NCBI GenBank assembly: GCA_035499415.1
Contig: DATJYV010000091.1
Span: 1-14,063 of the forward strand
DNA: 14,063 bases
From: DATJYV01 sp035499415
GTDB taxonomy: Bacteria; Bacteroidota; Ignavibacteria; UBA10030
Direction of reading: 5' to 3'
Under the pieces are notes generated by a model, which was given only the letters and a program-made list of their open reading frames with translations, had not been told where the DNA came from and did not search any database. The translations under genes and the position numbers were made by a program. Below, piece by piece: positions 1 through 7,119 of the stretch. Numbering within the stretch: position 1 is the first letter of the stretch; the number at the start of each line of letters is the position of its first letter.

Positions 1-1
1 C

Positions 2-1123
2 GTTCGGGGCAAGCGTGTGGCGCTCGTGGCAAACAACACGTCGCTGCTTGCGAGCGGAGAACATCTCGCAGATGCGCTTCACAGGAATGCGGAGACGCAT
101 CTGATAAAACTGTTCGGCCCGGAACACGGAATCCGCGGCGACACGCCGGACGGCATCTCTGTCCGGAATTCACGGGATGACAGGACCGGCCTGCCCGTTT
201 TTTCACTCTTCGGGGCCGCGACAAAACCGACCCCGGAAATGCTCGACAGCGTCGATGTCGTCCTCTTCGACATCCAGGACGTCGGGGCGCGATTTTATAC
301 GTACGAATCGACCCTCTCGCTCACGATGGAAGCCGCAGCAGAGCGGGGAATCCCATTTGTCGTCCTCGACCGGCCCAACCCCATCCGTGGTGTTTCGCCC
401 GAAGGTTTTGTCCTCGCGGACTCGCTCCGGTCGTTCGTCGGGCTCCATCCGATTCCCATTGTGCATGCGATGACGGTCGGGGAGCTTGCACGCATGATGA
501 ACGGAGAGGGATGGCTTCGAAACGGCGTCAAGGCATCGCTTACCGTCGTGGCGCTCGAGGGATGGAAACGCGAAATGTGGTATGACGAGACGGGACTGGC
601 GTGGGTGAAACCATCGCCGAACATGACGACGCTGACAACAGCCGTCGTCTATCCGGGAAGTTGTCTCGTCGAGGGCACAAACCTTTCCGAGGGAAGGGGC
701 ACGTCTTTTCCGTTCATCTGGATTGGTGCCCCGTACGTGGACGGCGTTCGATGGGCCCGCGCATTAAACGACTATCGTCTTCCCGGAGTTCGATTCGTGC
801 CGGTCGAATTTACGCCTCGCGCGATTCCCAATGTTGCGTCGAATCCAAAGTACGTCGGAGAAAGATGTCACGGGGTCGAATTGCAGGTCTCAGACAGGAA
901 CGCGTACCGGCCGGTCGCCACGGCGGTCTATGTTCTTGCCTCGGCGAGAAATCTGTTTCCCTCCGGATTTCAATGGCGGGAGAATGGATTCGACCGGCTG
1001 GCCGGCACTCCGCGTCTGCGGGAGGAGGTCAATGCCGGGGAGTTGCCCGCCCGCATCGTTGATGGGTGGACCGACGAGCTGAAGAAATTTCAGGAGATTC
1101 GGAAAAAGTATCTTCTCTATTGA
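2..1123 (+). CDS. namZ: Exo-beta-N-acetylmuramidase NamZ family (DUF1343), 5' end missing
   Basis: NamZ-family enzymes release MurNAc from the non-reducing end of peptidoglycan fragments and serve cell-wall recycling. The reading frame is open to the left edge (first in-frame codon at 2), and the family N-terminal pattern G-K-R-V-A-L-V-x-N-x-T begins before the GTG at 17, so the true start and any signal peptide lie outside the window. Family blocks, numbered from that GTG, include LFGPEHGIRG (32-41), a DIQDVGARFYTYES block near 85-98, LDRPNPIRG near 118, and a KPSPNM...PGSCLVEGTNLSEGRGT block near 200-228. The 368 residues seen are close to the roughly 400 of full members. The gene converges on the minus-strand gamma-lyase gene with about 21 bp between the stops and no obvious terminator hairpin. 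Family assignment is firm; activity and cell location are inferred. Confidence 0.88.
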   Translation, partial: VRGKRVALVANNTSLLASGEHLADALHRNAETHLIKLFGPEHGIRGDTPDGISVRNSRDDRTGLPVFSLFGAATKPTPEMLDSVDVVLFDIQDVGARFYTYESTLSLTMEAAAERGIPFVVLDRPNPIRGVSPEGFVLADSLRSFVGLHPIPIVHAMTVGELARMMNGEGWLRNGVKASLTVVALEGWKREMWYDETGLAWVKPSPNMTTLTTAVVYPGSCLVEGTNLSEGRGTSFPFIWIGAPYVDGVRWARALNDYRLPGVRFVPVEFTPRAIPNVASNPKYVGERCHGVELQVSDRNAYRPVATAVYVLASARNLFPSGFQWRENGFDRLAGTPRLREEVNAGELPARIVDGWTDELKKFQEIRKKYLLY

Positions 1124-1144
1124 CGAACTCACCGGGTGGCGGGG

Positions 1145-2284
1145 TTACAAGCCGCTGAGTGCGCTCTTCAAGTCCGCAAGAATATCCTCCACATCTTCAA
1201 TTCCCACCGATATCCGGACGAGGCCGTCTCCCACGCCGATCCTGCGCCGTTCTGACGGGGGAACTGAGGCGTGCGTCATCGTTGCGGGATGGGAGATAAG
1301 CGATTCGACGCCGCCGAGACTCTCCGCAAGAGCACACAGCCGGACTCTCTTCAGGAATTTTTTTGCGCGCGCCAGCGTCCCGAGGTCGAACGATATCATT
1401 CCGCCAAAACCCCGCATCTGTTTCCGGGCAAGCTTATGCTGCGGGTGGGATGGAAGGCCGGGATAGTGAACGCGCGCGACCCTGCGGTCCTGCGCCAGGA
1501 ACGAAGCGACCTGCATGGCATTCGCACATGCGCGGTCCATGCGGACAGCGAGGGTTTTGATCCCCCGTATGCAGAGCCAGGCCTCAAACGGGCTCATGAT
1601 CGCGCCGACAGATTTTTGCAGGAAGCGGAGCTGCTCCACAATTTTCCTGTCGTTGAGCACCAGGATGCCGCCGAGCATGTCGCTGTGGCCGTTAAGGTAT
1701 TTCGTCGCGCTGTGTATCACGATGTCAATCCCGTGCTCGAGCGGATTCTGGAGGTAGGGGCTCGCGAACGTATTGTCGGCAATGCTGATGAGTTTCTTCT
1801 CGCGGCAAAGTTTGGCCACGGCGGCGAGATCCGTGATCTCCATCGTGGGATTTGTCGGGGTCTCCACAAAAACCATCCGGGTCGTCTTGCGAATGGCCTT
1901 CCGAATGTTTTCGATGTCGGTCGTGTCGACGAACTCGAAATCGAGGTGGTACCGATCCAGTATAAGTTTGCCGAGCCGGTAGGTGCCGCCGTAGACATTT
2001 TGTGAGGCGATGATGTGGTCTCCGGAGCCGAGGAGATTGAACAGCGTCGAAATTGCCGCCATTCCTGAAGCGAATGCCAATCCTTCGGCCCCTCCTTCCA
2101 ACGCGGCCACATTCTTCTCCAGCACCGTCCGTGTAGGATTCGAGACGCGGGCGTACTCATAACCCTTGTTGAGACCAAGCTCCTGCTGAACGTACGTGGA
2201 AGTCAGGTGGATCGGGGTCATGATTGAACCGTACGTTGGATCGGGTTCGATCGCCGCGTGAATTGCTTTGGTTGAGAATCCCAT
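1145..2284 (-). CDS. Cystathionine gamma-lyase / gamma-synthase family PLP enzyme
   Basis: This is a fold-type I PLP enzyme of the Cys/Met metabolism family, 379 aa, the usual family length. The internal aldimine lysine is K195 in HSATKYLNGH (191-200). D170 in ADNTF should contact the PLP ring nitrogen, and the YEYARVSNPTR block (42-52) supplies the Tyr/Arg that bind cofactor phosphate in the neighbouring subunit. The C-terminal SLGGVESL...ATMTHAS block is typical of both gamma-lyases and gamma-synthases. The cystathionine beta-synthase gene 137 bp upstream on the same strand favours the lyase role: cystathionine to cysteine, 2-oxobutyrate and ammonia. Gamma-synthase activity (MetB) cannot be excluded, so no symbol is given. 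The ATG is the natural family start, but no Shine-Dalgarno sequence precedes it, as is common in Bacteroidota. Confidence 0.9.
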   Translation of the reverse strand: MGFSTKAIHAAIEPDPTYGSIMTPIHLTSTYVQQELGLNKGYEYARVSNPTRTVLEKNVAALEGGAEGLAFASGMAAISTLFNLLGSGDHIIASQNVYGGTYRLGKLILDRYHLDFEFVDTTDIENIRKAIRKTTRMVFVETPTNPTMEITDLAAVAKLCREKKLISIADNTFASPYLQNPLEHGIDIVIHSATKYLNGHSDMLGGILVLNDRKIVEQLRFLQKSVGAIMSPFEAWLCIRGIKTLAVRMDRACANAMQVASFLAQDRRVARVHYPGLPSHPQHKLARKQMRGFGGMISFDLGTLARAKKFLKRVRLCALAESLGGVESLISHPATMTHASVPPSERRRIGVGDGLVRISVGIEDVEDILADLKSALSGL

Positions 2285-2324
2285 GACAATGAGGTTTATC
2301 GTGAAAGATGGTCTAAAGTCGAGG

Positions 2325-2345
2325 TTCAGCAGTCAGCTGTCAGCG
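2325..2345. repeat. Three 7-bp tandem units (TTCAGCA, GTCAGCT, GTCAGCG)
   Basis: Three consecutive heptamers share the TCAGC core, in the 137-bp gap between the cystathionine beta-synthase stop and the gamma-lyase start. The centre contains the palindrome CAGCTG. It could be a slipped-strand microsatellite or a small regulatory array. Nothing else recognisable lies in this gap: there is no clear terminator, so the two minus-strand genes are probably co-transcribed. Confidence 0.45.
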
Positions 2346-2421
2346 GTAGGTCAATGTGACAATTCTCAATGCCCATCATCCTTTTCGTCCCTCATGTGTT
2401 GAAAGCCGATCGCTTCCTTCT

Positions 2422-3807
2422 TCACCTCGCCATGTACTCGATGACATCGAATCGCGTGACGATACCGACGATCTTTTTCTCATCTTCCACCAATACCGCC
2501 GGATGTCGTTTCGACAGATGGGCAATGGCGGCCCCGATTTGTTCATCGATATGCACGGCTGGAAAGGACGATTTCATCAGAGTACTGACCGGTGCATCGA
2601 AGAGGGCCGGATTGCCCAACACTGCCCCCATGAGGTCGCTCTCCTCGATGCTTCCGACCGATTGCCCTTTGTCGATGACGGGAAGCTGAGAAATATTGTG
2701 GGAAGCGATCAGGTCGAGAGCTTTGCGGACGGTAGTGACGGGGTCGGTTGAAATGAGTTGCGGGACTTCCTTCTTGCTCTCAAGAATATAACGCAAGGTG
2801 ATGCGTTCGGGGACGAGGAAGCGGTTCTCGCGCATCCAGTCGTCGTTGTAGATCTTGCTCAGGTATCGTTCTCCCGTATCCGGCAGCAGGACGACCATCA
2901 CATCGTCAGCCGACAGTCGCTCGGCGACCTTCAGCGCCCCGGCCATCGCCGTCCCCGCCGATCCACCGACGAAGATTCCTTCTTCGCGTGTCAACCGGCG
3001 CGCCAACTCGAACGACTCCTTGTCTGTCACTTCCACAACCTCGTCGATGAATTGGAACTGCAGGACGCCCGGGAGAAAATCCTGTCCGATTCCTTCCACT
3101 TTATACGTCTTGAAGGTCGGCGAAAACTTCTTTGTGTAAAAGTACTCGCGGAGAATCGAGCCCGTGGGGTCGATACCGACCACCTTCACCCGCGGGTTCT
3201 GCTCCTTGAGATACTTGCCCGCCCCGCTGATCGTTCCGCCGGTGCCGATTCCGCAGACGAAATAATCCACCTGGCCTCCCGTCTGCTCCCAAATTTCCGG
3301 CCCCGTGGTCTTGTAGTGCGTCTCCGGGTTTTTGGGGTTGTAGTATTGATTGGCAAGGATCGAGTTTGGCCTTTCCCGCACAATCCGCTTTGCAACCTCC
3401 GTGTAGCTCTCGGGCGACTCATGCGGCACCGCCGTGGGTGTCACGATGACTTCCGCCCCGAATGCGCGGAGTACGCGGATCTTCTCGATGCTCATCTTGT
3501 CGGGCATCGTGAAGATGCATTTGTAACCCTTGACCGCTGCGGCGATCGCGAGTCCAAGTCCGGTATTCCCCGACGTGGCTTCAACGATCGTCCCCCCGGG
3601 ACGCAGATGCCCGTTGCGCTCCGCATCTTCGATGATCTCCACCCCGATCCTGTCCTTGACCGAGCCGCCCGGATTAAAATACTCAACCTTTGCAAAGATC
3701 ATCGGCTTGACATTTTTCGTGATCTTGTTCAGCCGGACGAGAGGGGTGTGGCCGAGCGTCGTGAGAATGTTTTTGTGGTAGTGGATCTTCTCGAGGTTCT
3801 TCGGCAT
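2422..3807 (-). CDS. cbs: Cystathionine beta-synthase with C-terminal CBS-domain pair
   Basis: This fold-type II PLP enzyme condenses homocysteine with serine to give cystathionine, the first step of reverse transsulfuration. From the ATG at 3807 it is 461 aa. PLP-binding K51 lies in NPGGSVKDRIG (45-55), followed by the substrate loop EATSGNTGLGLA, the phosphate-binding GIGTGGTISGAGKYL loop, and GGSAGT near the end of the catalytic domain. The GERYLSKIYNDDWM block is typical of CBS rather than CysK/CysM, and about 120 C-terminal residues form two CBS motifs (adenosyl-ligand sensor; the known allosteric ligand in animals is S-adenosylmethionine). No heme-binding N-terminal extension is present. 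The frame continues upstream to a TTG at 3867, but that codon overlaps a candidate -7 promoter element, while the ATG has GGAG nine bases upstream and begins at the usual family N-terminus. Confidence 0.92.
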   Translation of the reverse strand: MPKNLEKIHYHKNILTTLGHTPLVRLNKITKNVKPMIFAKVEYFNPGGSVKDRIGVEIIEDAERNGHLRPGGTIVEATSGNTGLGLAIAAAVKGYKCIFTMPDKMSIEKIRVLRAFGAEVIVTPTAVPHESPESYTEVAKRIVRERPNSILANQYYNPKNPETHYKTTGPEIWEQTGGQVDYFVCGIGTGGTISGAGKYLKEQNPRVKVVGIDPTGSILREYFYTKKFSPTFKTYKVEGIGQDFLPGVLQFQFIDEVVEVTDKESFELARRLTREEGIFVGGSAGTAMAGALKVAERLSADDVMVVLLPDTGERYLSKIYNDDWMRENRFLVPERITLRYILESKKEVPQLISTDPVTTVRKALDLIASHNISQLPVIDKGQSVGSIEESDLMGAVLGNPALFDAPVSTLMKSSFPAVHIDEQIGAAIAHLSKRHPAVLVEDEKKIVGIVTRFDVIEYMAR

Positions 3808-3816
3808 GAAGGACGA

Positions 3817-3820
3817 CTCC
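3817..3820 (-). promoter_or_regulatory. Ribosome-binding site deciding the cystathionine beta-synthase start
   Basis: On the minus strand, GGAG stands nine bases before the ATG at 3807. This favours that ATG over the upstream in-frame TTG at 3867, which would add 20 residues with no family counterpart. Confidence 0.55.
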
Positions 3821-3864
3821 GGTGCGAATTTGGTAATATCCGCGAGGTGCAAAAACTCGGACGA

Positions 3865-3872
3865 CAAATATA
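3865..3872 (-). promoter_or_regulatory. Candidate Bacteroidota-type -7 element (TATATTTG)
   Basis: Read on the minus strand, TATATTTG is an exact match to the TAnnTTTG -7 consensus described for Bacteroidota primary sigma factors. It predicts a transcript start near 3858, leaving about a 50-nt leader before the ATG at 3807. No good -33 TTTG sits at the usual distance. A perfect 10-bp palindrome, CCGATATCGG, lies at 3901-3910, roughly 45 bp upstream of the predicted start, where an activator could bind. The match is short, so chance is possible. Confidence 0.4.
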
Positions 3873-4552
3873 CGACGAATCAAAGCAACATGAAAGCGCG
3901 CCGATATCGGTCATCAAATGCCAATGCACGGGGTGAGACCGGACGGCCGGTATGCGGAGAGGTGCGACTGTGTGCGGGTCGAAATCGTATGAACATCACA
4001 CAGCAGAAACCTTCCTGTCCGGGCAAGTGAGTTTCACCATTCGGTTGCCGGCAGATTCTTCTCGGATGCGAGCTTGAATTGCAGAGCGGAGAGTGACAGG
4101 GACAGATAAGAACTACCGAATCGCTCGTCGTTTCTCGTATGAGCAGGAAGTTACTTCCCACTTTTAGGACAGCCGATTGGAACAAAGACGTAACTTGGAA
4201 GATGAACCTGCATGAGTCATCGTCTCAAAACGATTGTCTCAATCTTACCGATGGCGGTCGAAATTTCATGCCAGGTTTCGGAACTCCAATTTCCTTCTAT
4301 TTTGAAGGCGTCTGAAGTCATTGAAATGACTGGAGTTATGCCGGTGGCACTCAAAACAAGTGCTTTGCGTCAATACGCGCAGCGGGGCATGAAACTTGAT
4401 AAATCTATATGGGAGCATCTCGTATTCAAGCCGTGGCTCGCGGGGCAGGAGGGCGTGATTCCTCGCACGCGCGGAAGGGCATGTGTCTCGTATTTTGAGT
4501 ATCATACTAAAGAGACGCGGAAGGAATCCCAGGTTAATTTGAGGCGGCTTCG
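3873..4552. other. Gene-poor 680-bp interval between divergent operons
   Basis: No frame here is convincing. The best plus-strand frame (4212-4556, 114 aa, ATG start) ends in an ATGA overlap with the next gene, but it has no recognisable motif, even codon third positions unlike its GC3-rich neighbours, and an amino-acid mix typical of chance translation. Inverted repeats are present: CCGATATCGG (3901-3910), ACCGG-4-CCGGT (3938-3951), AAGTTAC/GTAACTT (4148-4154 and 4190-4196), and AGTCATT-GA-AATGACT (4316-4331) flanked by AACTCCA (4282-4288) and TGGAGTT (4331-4337). It should hold the promoters of the divergent cystathionine beta-synthase and pilin-like operons and may contain eroded gene remnants. 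No clear promoter for the pilin operon is visible. Confidence 0.5.
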
Positions 4553-5062
4553 ATGAATACTGGTCAAATGATGCTTGCGGCAGGGGCGCTCGTGCTGCTG
4601 GGCACGACGGTCATCACCGTGGACCGGATGTTCGGGAATCAGGGCACGATCCTTCGACAGACCGAGATCGGCGTGTATGCCATCTCGCTGGGAACATCCA
4701 TCCTTGAAGAAGCGCAAGGCATGAATTTCGACGAGGTGACGGTCAATAATGCCATCACGTCGACAAGTTCGCTCACGGCTGCATCATCCCTTGGCCCGGA
4801 ATCCGGCGAGACCACGACTCCGGCTTCGTCGACTAAATTCGACGACTTCGACGACTACAACAATCTGACCGAAGGATTGCAGGTCGCGGGAGTCGATTCG
4901 TTCACGGTCAAGATCAGCGTGTACTATGTGAACGATTCAGCCCCGGATACGAAGGTCACCACGCCCACGTGGTATAAGCGGATGGACTTGAAGATTACGT
5001 CTACGGCGATGACCGATACCGTGAAGATGTCGTATATCTTCAGCTATTTTAATTTCAGGTGA
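4553..5062 (+). CDS. PilV-like minor pilin-type protein, non-canonical N-terminus
   Basis: The protein has 169 aa with one hydrophobic N-terminal helix (about 6-24) followed by an extracytoplasmic domain. The region SILEEAQGMNFDEV (49-62) resembles the stretch after the N-terminal helix in PilV-type minor pilins. A Ser/Thr-rich segment (about 69-93) and a DDFDDYNN acidic stretch follow, then a beta-rich C-terminus. No classical G/FTLIE prepilin-peptidase site is present: the start MNTGQMMLAAG lacks the Glu at +5. The start is supported by GAGG eight bases upstream (4541-4544). It leads a three-gene unit with 4 bp and 12 bp between members. The name rests on position, topology and weak similarity, so the protein is best called a pilin-like membrane-anchored protein of unknown role. 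Confidence 0.6.
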   Translation: MNTGQMMLAAGALVLLGTTVITVDRMFGNQGTILRQTEIGVYAISLGTSILEEAQGMNFDEVTVNNAITSTSSLTAASSLGPESGETTTPASSTKFDDFDDYNNLTEGLQVAGVDSFTVKISVYYVNDSAPDTKVTTPTWYKRMDLKITSTAMTDTVKMSYIFSYFNFR

Positions 5063-5066
5063 GCGC

Positions 5067-5684
5067 ATGGGCTCCACGACATTACTCGACATTATCGGAT
5101 CCTTCTTCATCGGCGGCATTCTCCTGATCATGGGCATGCGGCTGAATGCAGAATCGAATGAGAACACCGCGGTGTATAACGGTAATTATATCCTGCAGAT
5201 GAACATCACGACGCTCATCTCGCTCCTGGAGACGGATTTTCGGCGGATTGGTTACTGCAGGGACTGGACGAAAATTCCGGACCCGTCCCAGGCGGTTCGC
5301 ATTGCCGACACCTCGAGGCTGCGCTATTGGACGGATGTGAATAATGCCGGGCACCTGGACAGCATTACCTACTATGTCGGTCCTCCCAGTGAGCTGTCGT
5401 CCACGCCCAATCCGTATGACCGCTACCTCTACCGTCAGGTCAACACGAACACGGCGCTCCAGATGAATCTCGGCGTCACCCAATTCAACTTCATTTTCAA
5501 GGATGCGTTGGACGACACCATCCATTTCCCGATCACAAATCCGGCGAATGTGTACTACATGCAGCTCACGGTGCAGGTCCAGTCGGCTGTGCCCTACGCC
5601 CAGGAGTACATGAATGACCCGTCGCAGTATGACGTGTTTTGGAAAGAGCTCAGATTAGTCACGAAGAACTTGAAGAATCGATAG
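5067..5684 (+). CDS. PilW-like minor pilin-type protein
   Basis: The protein has 205 aa with a single N-terminal hydrophobic helix (about 5-24). TLLDI (5-9) is reminiscent of the TLIEV core of type III signal peptides, with Asp in place of Glu and a Gly at position 2. LLETDFRRIGYC (53-64) matches the PilW/PulJ-type pattern of a leucine-rich helix followed by D-[IF]-R-x-x-G-Y. The rest is a mixed beta-rich domain with many Asn, Thr and Tyr, as in surface proteins. It starts 4 bp after the preceding stop and is followed 12 bp later by the PilX-like gene. Such proteins in type IV pilus systems act as minor, tip-proximal pseudopilins needed to prime assembly. No assembly ATPase, PilC or peptidase gene is visible nearby. 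Confidence 0.62.
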   Translation: MGSTTLLDIIGSFFIGGILLIMGMRLNAESNENTAVYNGNYILQMNITTLISLLETDFRRIGYCRDWTKIPDPSQAVRIADTSRLRYWTDVNNAGHLDSITYYVGPPSELSSTPNPYDRYLYRQVNTNTALQMNLGVTQFNFIFKDALDDTIHFPITNPANVYYMQLTVQVQSAVPYAQEYMNDPSQYDVFWKELRLVTKNLKNR

Positions 5685-5696
5685 GAGAAGCGAACG

Positions 5697-6905
5697 ATGG
5701 GACGCGGCGCGATTTTCATGGTGATGGGATTCAACCTTCTCTTGGGGTCGATGGGCTTCAACCTCTCGAAGGTTGCGATCAATGCATATCAGAACTACAC
5801 GGTATTCTACGATCAAACGGTCGCACGTCAGGTGGCAAACAGTGCGGCGAACATGGCATCGAGCGAGATCACATTCACGCCGAACTGGCGGACGGGCTAC
5901 AGCAACATGTCCTTTCAGGGAGGAACATTCAATGTCACCTTTACCACGCTCGATTCAAACCGCGTTCGAATGGAGGTCTCTGCCTCATACAACGGCATCA
6001 CTTACCCGGATACGATTGTGCTGGGACTGACAAAGTTCTCCAAGTTCGCATATTTCAGCAACGTGGAGGGGTCGATCCAGTGGATCACGGGGGACACGGT
6101 GTACGGTCCGTTTCACACCGAGGACAAACTCAATACGACGGGCAATCCGGTGTTCATGGGGAGGGCCACCGCGAAAAAAGGGTTGAACGCCGCTTCGGGT
6201 TCGCATCCGGTATTCAACGGCGATTTTCAGAGCGGCCTCACTATCAGTCTCCCGACCAACTTCACGGGGCTCTCGACGCTTGCCCAATCGGGCGGAAAGT
6301 ATTTCAACAACCAGGACATCTACCTGGAGTTCAAGGGTAACGGAAATGTCGTCTACCGCGTCGGGTCGTGGACTGCAGCGGCAACGACGACGACCGTGTC
6401 CGCGATCTCTGGGAACGGGCTGTTGATCGTGAACAACGGCAACCTTCACCTCAAAGGCATCCTCGCCGGCCAGATGACCGTGGGGGCTTTGGGGAGCTCA
6501 GGCAAAGGAACGGTCTATATCGATTCTTCAATCGCCTACAACACGAACCCCCAAACGAACCCCAATTCGACGGACATGCTGGGTATCTGCGTCGACAACA
6601 ACGTCGTTGTCAGCGATAACGTGAACAACGATAATCCCTCAAAAGGCGTCACACTTCAAGCATCTATCCTCGCACGTACCGGCGGCCTCGGCGCGGAGAA
6701 CTACGATACGCGGCCCGTCTCCGGGACGCTCCGGCTCTATGGCGGCGTTCAGCAGTACCAGAGAGGTGCGGTAGGGACATTCAGCGGAACGACGATCGTC
6801 TCCGGTTTCGGGAAAAGTTATATGTATGACCCGCGCCTGATGATTACGTCTCCCCCTTTGTATCCGTCGACCGGCACCTATGAGGTTCTTTCGTGGTATG
6901 AGTAG
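5697..6905 (+). CDS. PilX-like protein with DUF4900-type domain
   Basis: The protein has 402 aa. The N-terminus has RGAIF followed by a hydrophobic segment (about 5-24) and a helix with alternating Ala/Asn (AINAYQNY, VARQVANSAANMA), as in PilX-type proteins, which usually begin RGxAL rather than with a classical FTLIE site. A block at about 119-142 (FSNVEG, then ITGDTVYGPFHT) and the later LLIVNNGNLHLKG and GTVYIDSSIAY segments resemble the DUF4900 domain seen with pilus-like loci, which looks like a repetitive beta structure. The start has AGGAG at 5684-5688. It is the last gene of the trio and is followed by a strong terminator. It is probably exported and surface-associated; a role as an adhesive minor pilin is inferred. 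Confidence 0.66.
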   Translation: MGRGAIFMVMGFNLLLGSMGFNLSKVAINAYQNYTVFYDQTVARQVANSAANMASSEITFTPNWRTGYSNMSFQGGTFNVTFTTLDSNRVRMEVSASYNGITYPDTIVLGLTKFSKFAYFSNVEGSIQWITGDTVYGPFHTEDKLNTTGNPVFMGRATAKKGLNAASGSHPVFNGDFQSGLTISLPTNFTGLSTLAQSGGKYFNNQDIYLEFKGNGNVVYRVGSWTAAATTTTVSAISGNGLLIVNNGNLHLKGILAGQMTVGALGSSGKGTVYIDSSIAYNTNPQTNPNSTDMLGICVDNNVVVSDNVNNDNPSKGVTLQASILARTGGLGAENYDTRPVSGTLRLYGGVQQYQRGAVGTFSGTTIVSGFGKSYMYDPRLMITSPPLYPSTGTYEVLSWYE

Positions 6906-6934
6906 AGTCTGAATGGCGTCGATTTGAACTCCGG

Positions 6935-6962
6935 AAGCCGGCTCCCTTCGAGCCGGCTTTTT
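6935..6962 (+). terminator. Rho-independent terminator after the pilin-like operon
   Basis: A perfect 10-bp stem, AAGCCGGCTC / GAGCCGGCTT, with a 5-nt loop CCTTC is followed directly by a T run (TTTTT, including the stem end). It lies 30 bp after the PilX-like stop and before the efp promoter, so it separates the two transcription units. Confidence 0.88.
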
Positions 6963-7025
6963 CATTATTCCCCATCCAACCTGCTCGGGCCTGCGTTTTT
7001 CTTCCAATTTAGGCATCTTCTTTGC

Positions 7026-7054
7026 TTGACATTACCTTTTAGAATGGTTATCTT
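7026..7054 (+). promoter_or_regulatory. Sigma70-like promoter for efp-accB-accC
   Basis: A perfect TTGACA (7026-7031) is separated by 17 bp from TATCTT (7049-7054). The predicted transcript start is near 7061, giving a leader of about 60 nt before the efp ATG. The spacing and the exact -35 box make this the clearest promoter in the window. Confidence 0.65.
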
Positions 7055-7060
7055 TTCACC

Positions 7061-7080
7061 CCATTTTTTGCAAAAAATGG
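7061..7080. promoter_or_regulatory. Perfect 20-bp palindrome at the efp transcript start
   Basis: CCATTTTTTGCAAAAAATGG is its own reverse complement. It begins at the predicted +1 of the efp promoter, so it could be an operator for a dimeric repressor or a 5'-terminal hairpin that stabilises the message. It is not a terminator for this unit, since its position is at the transcript's beginning. Confidence 0.55.
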
Positions 7081-7085
7081 TTCAC

Positions 7086-7097
7086 TTTTGATCAAAA
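7086..7097. promoter_or_regulatory. Second palindrome in the efp leader (TTTTGATCAAAA)
   Basis: This is a perfect 12-bp palindrome six bases after the 20-bp one, still between the promoter and the weak GAGAGG ribosome-binding site (about 7099-7104). It may be a second half of the same control region. Confidence 0.4.
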
Positions 7098-7119
7098 TGA
7101 GAGGATTTTTGCATCTTTT

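Noticed and set aside
3808..3867. N-terminal extension of cystathionine beta-synthase from TTG 3867
   Set aside because: The TTG lies inside a candidate -7 element, the ATG at 3807 has a ribosome-binding site, and the extra 20 residues have no expected family counterpart.
2758..3936. Long plus-strand open frame (392 codons) antisense to cystathionine beta-synthase
   Set aside because: Its product is rich in Arg, Asp, His and Leu with no motif. It mirrors the GC-rich third positions of the real minus-strand gene.
4212..4556. Plus-strand 114-codon frame before the pilin-like operon, overlapping it by ATGA
   Set aside because: There is no motif, hydrophobic pattern, gene-like codon bias or clear ribosome-binding site. 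The following gene has its own ribosome-binding site, so the overlap is not strong evidence of coupling. It is kept only as a note in the interval description.
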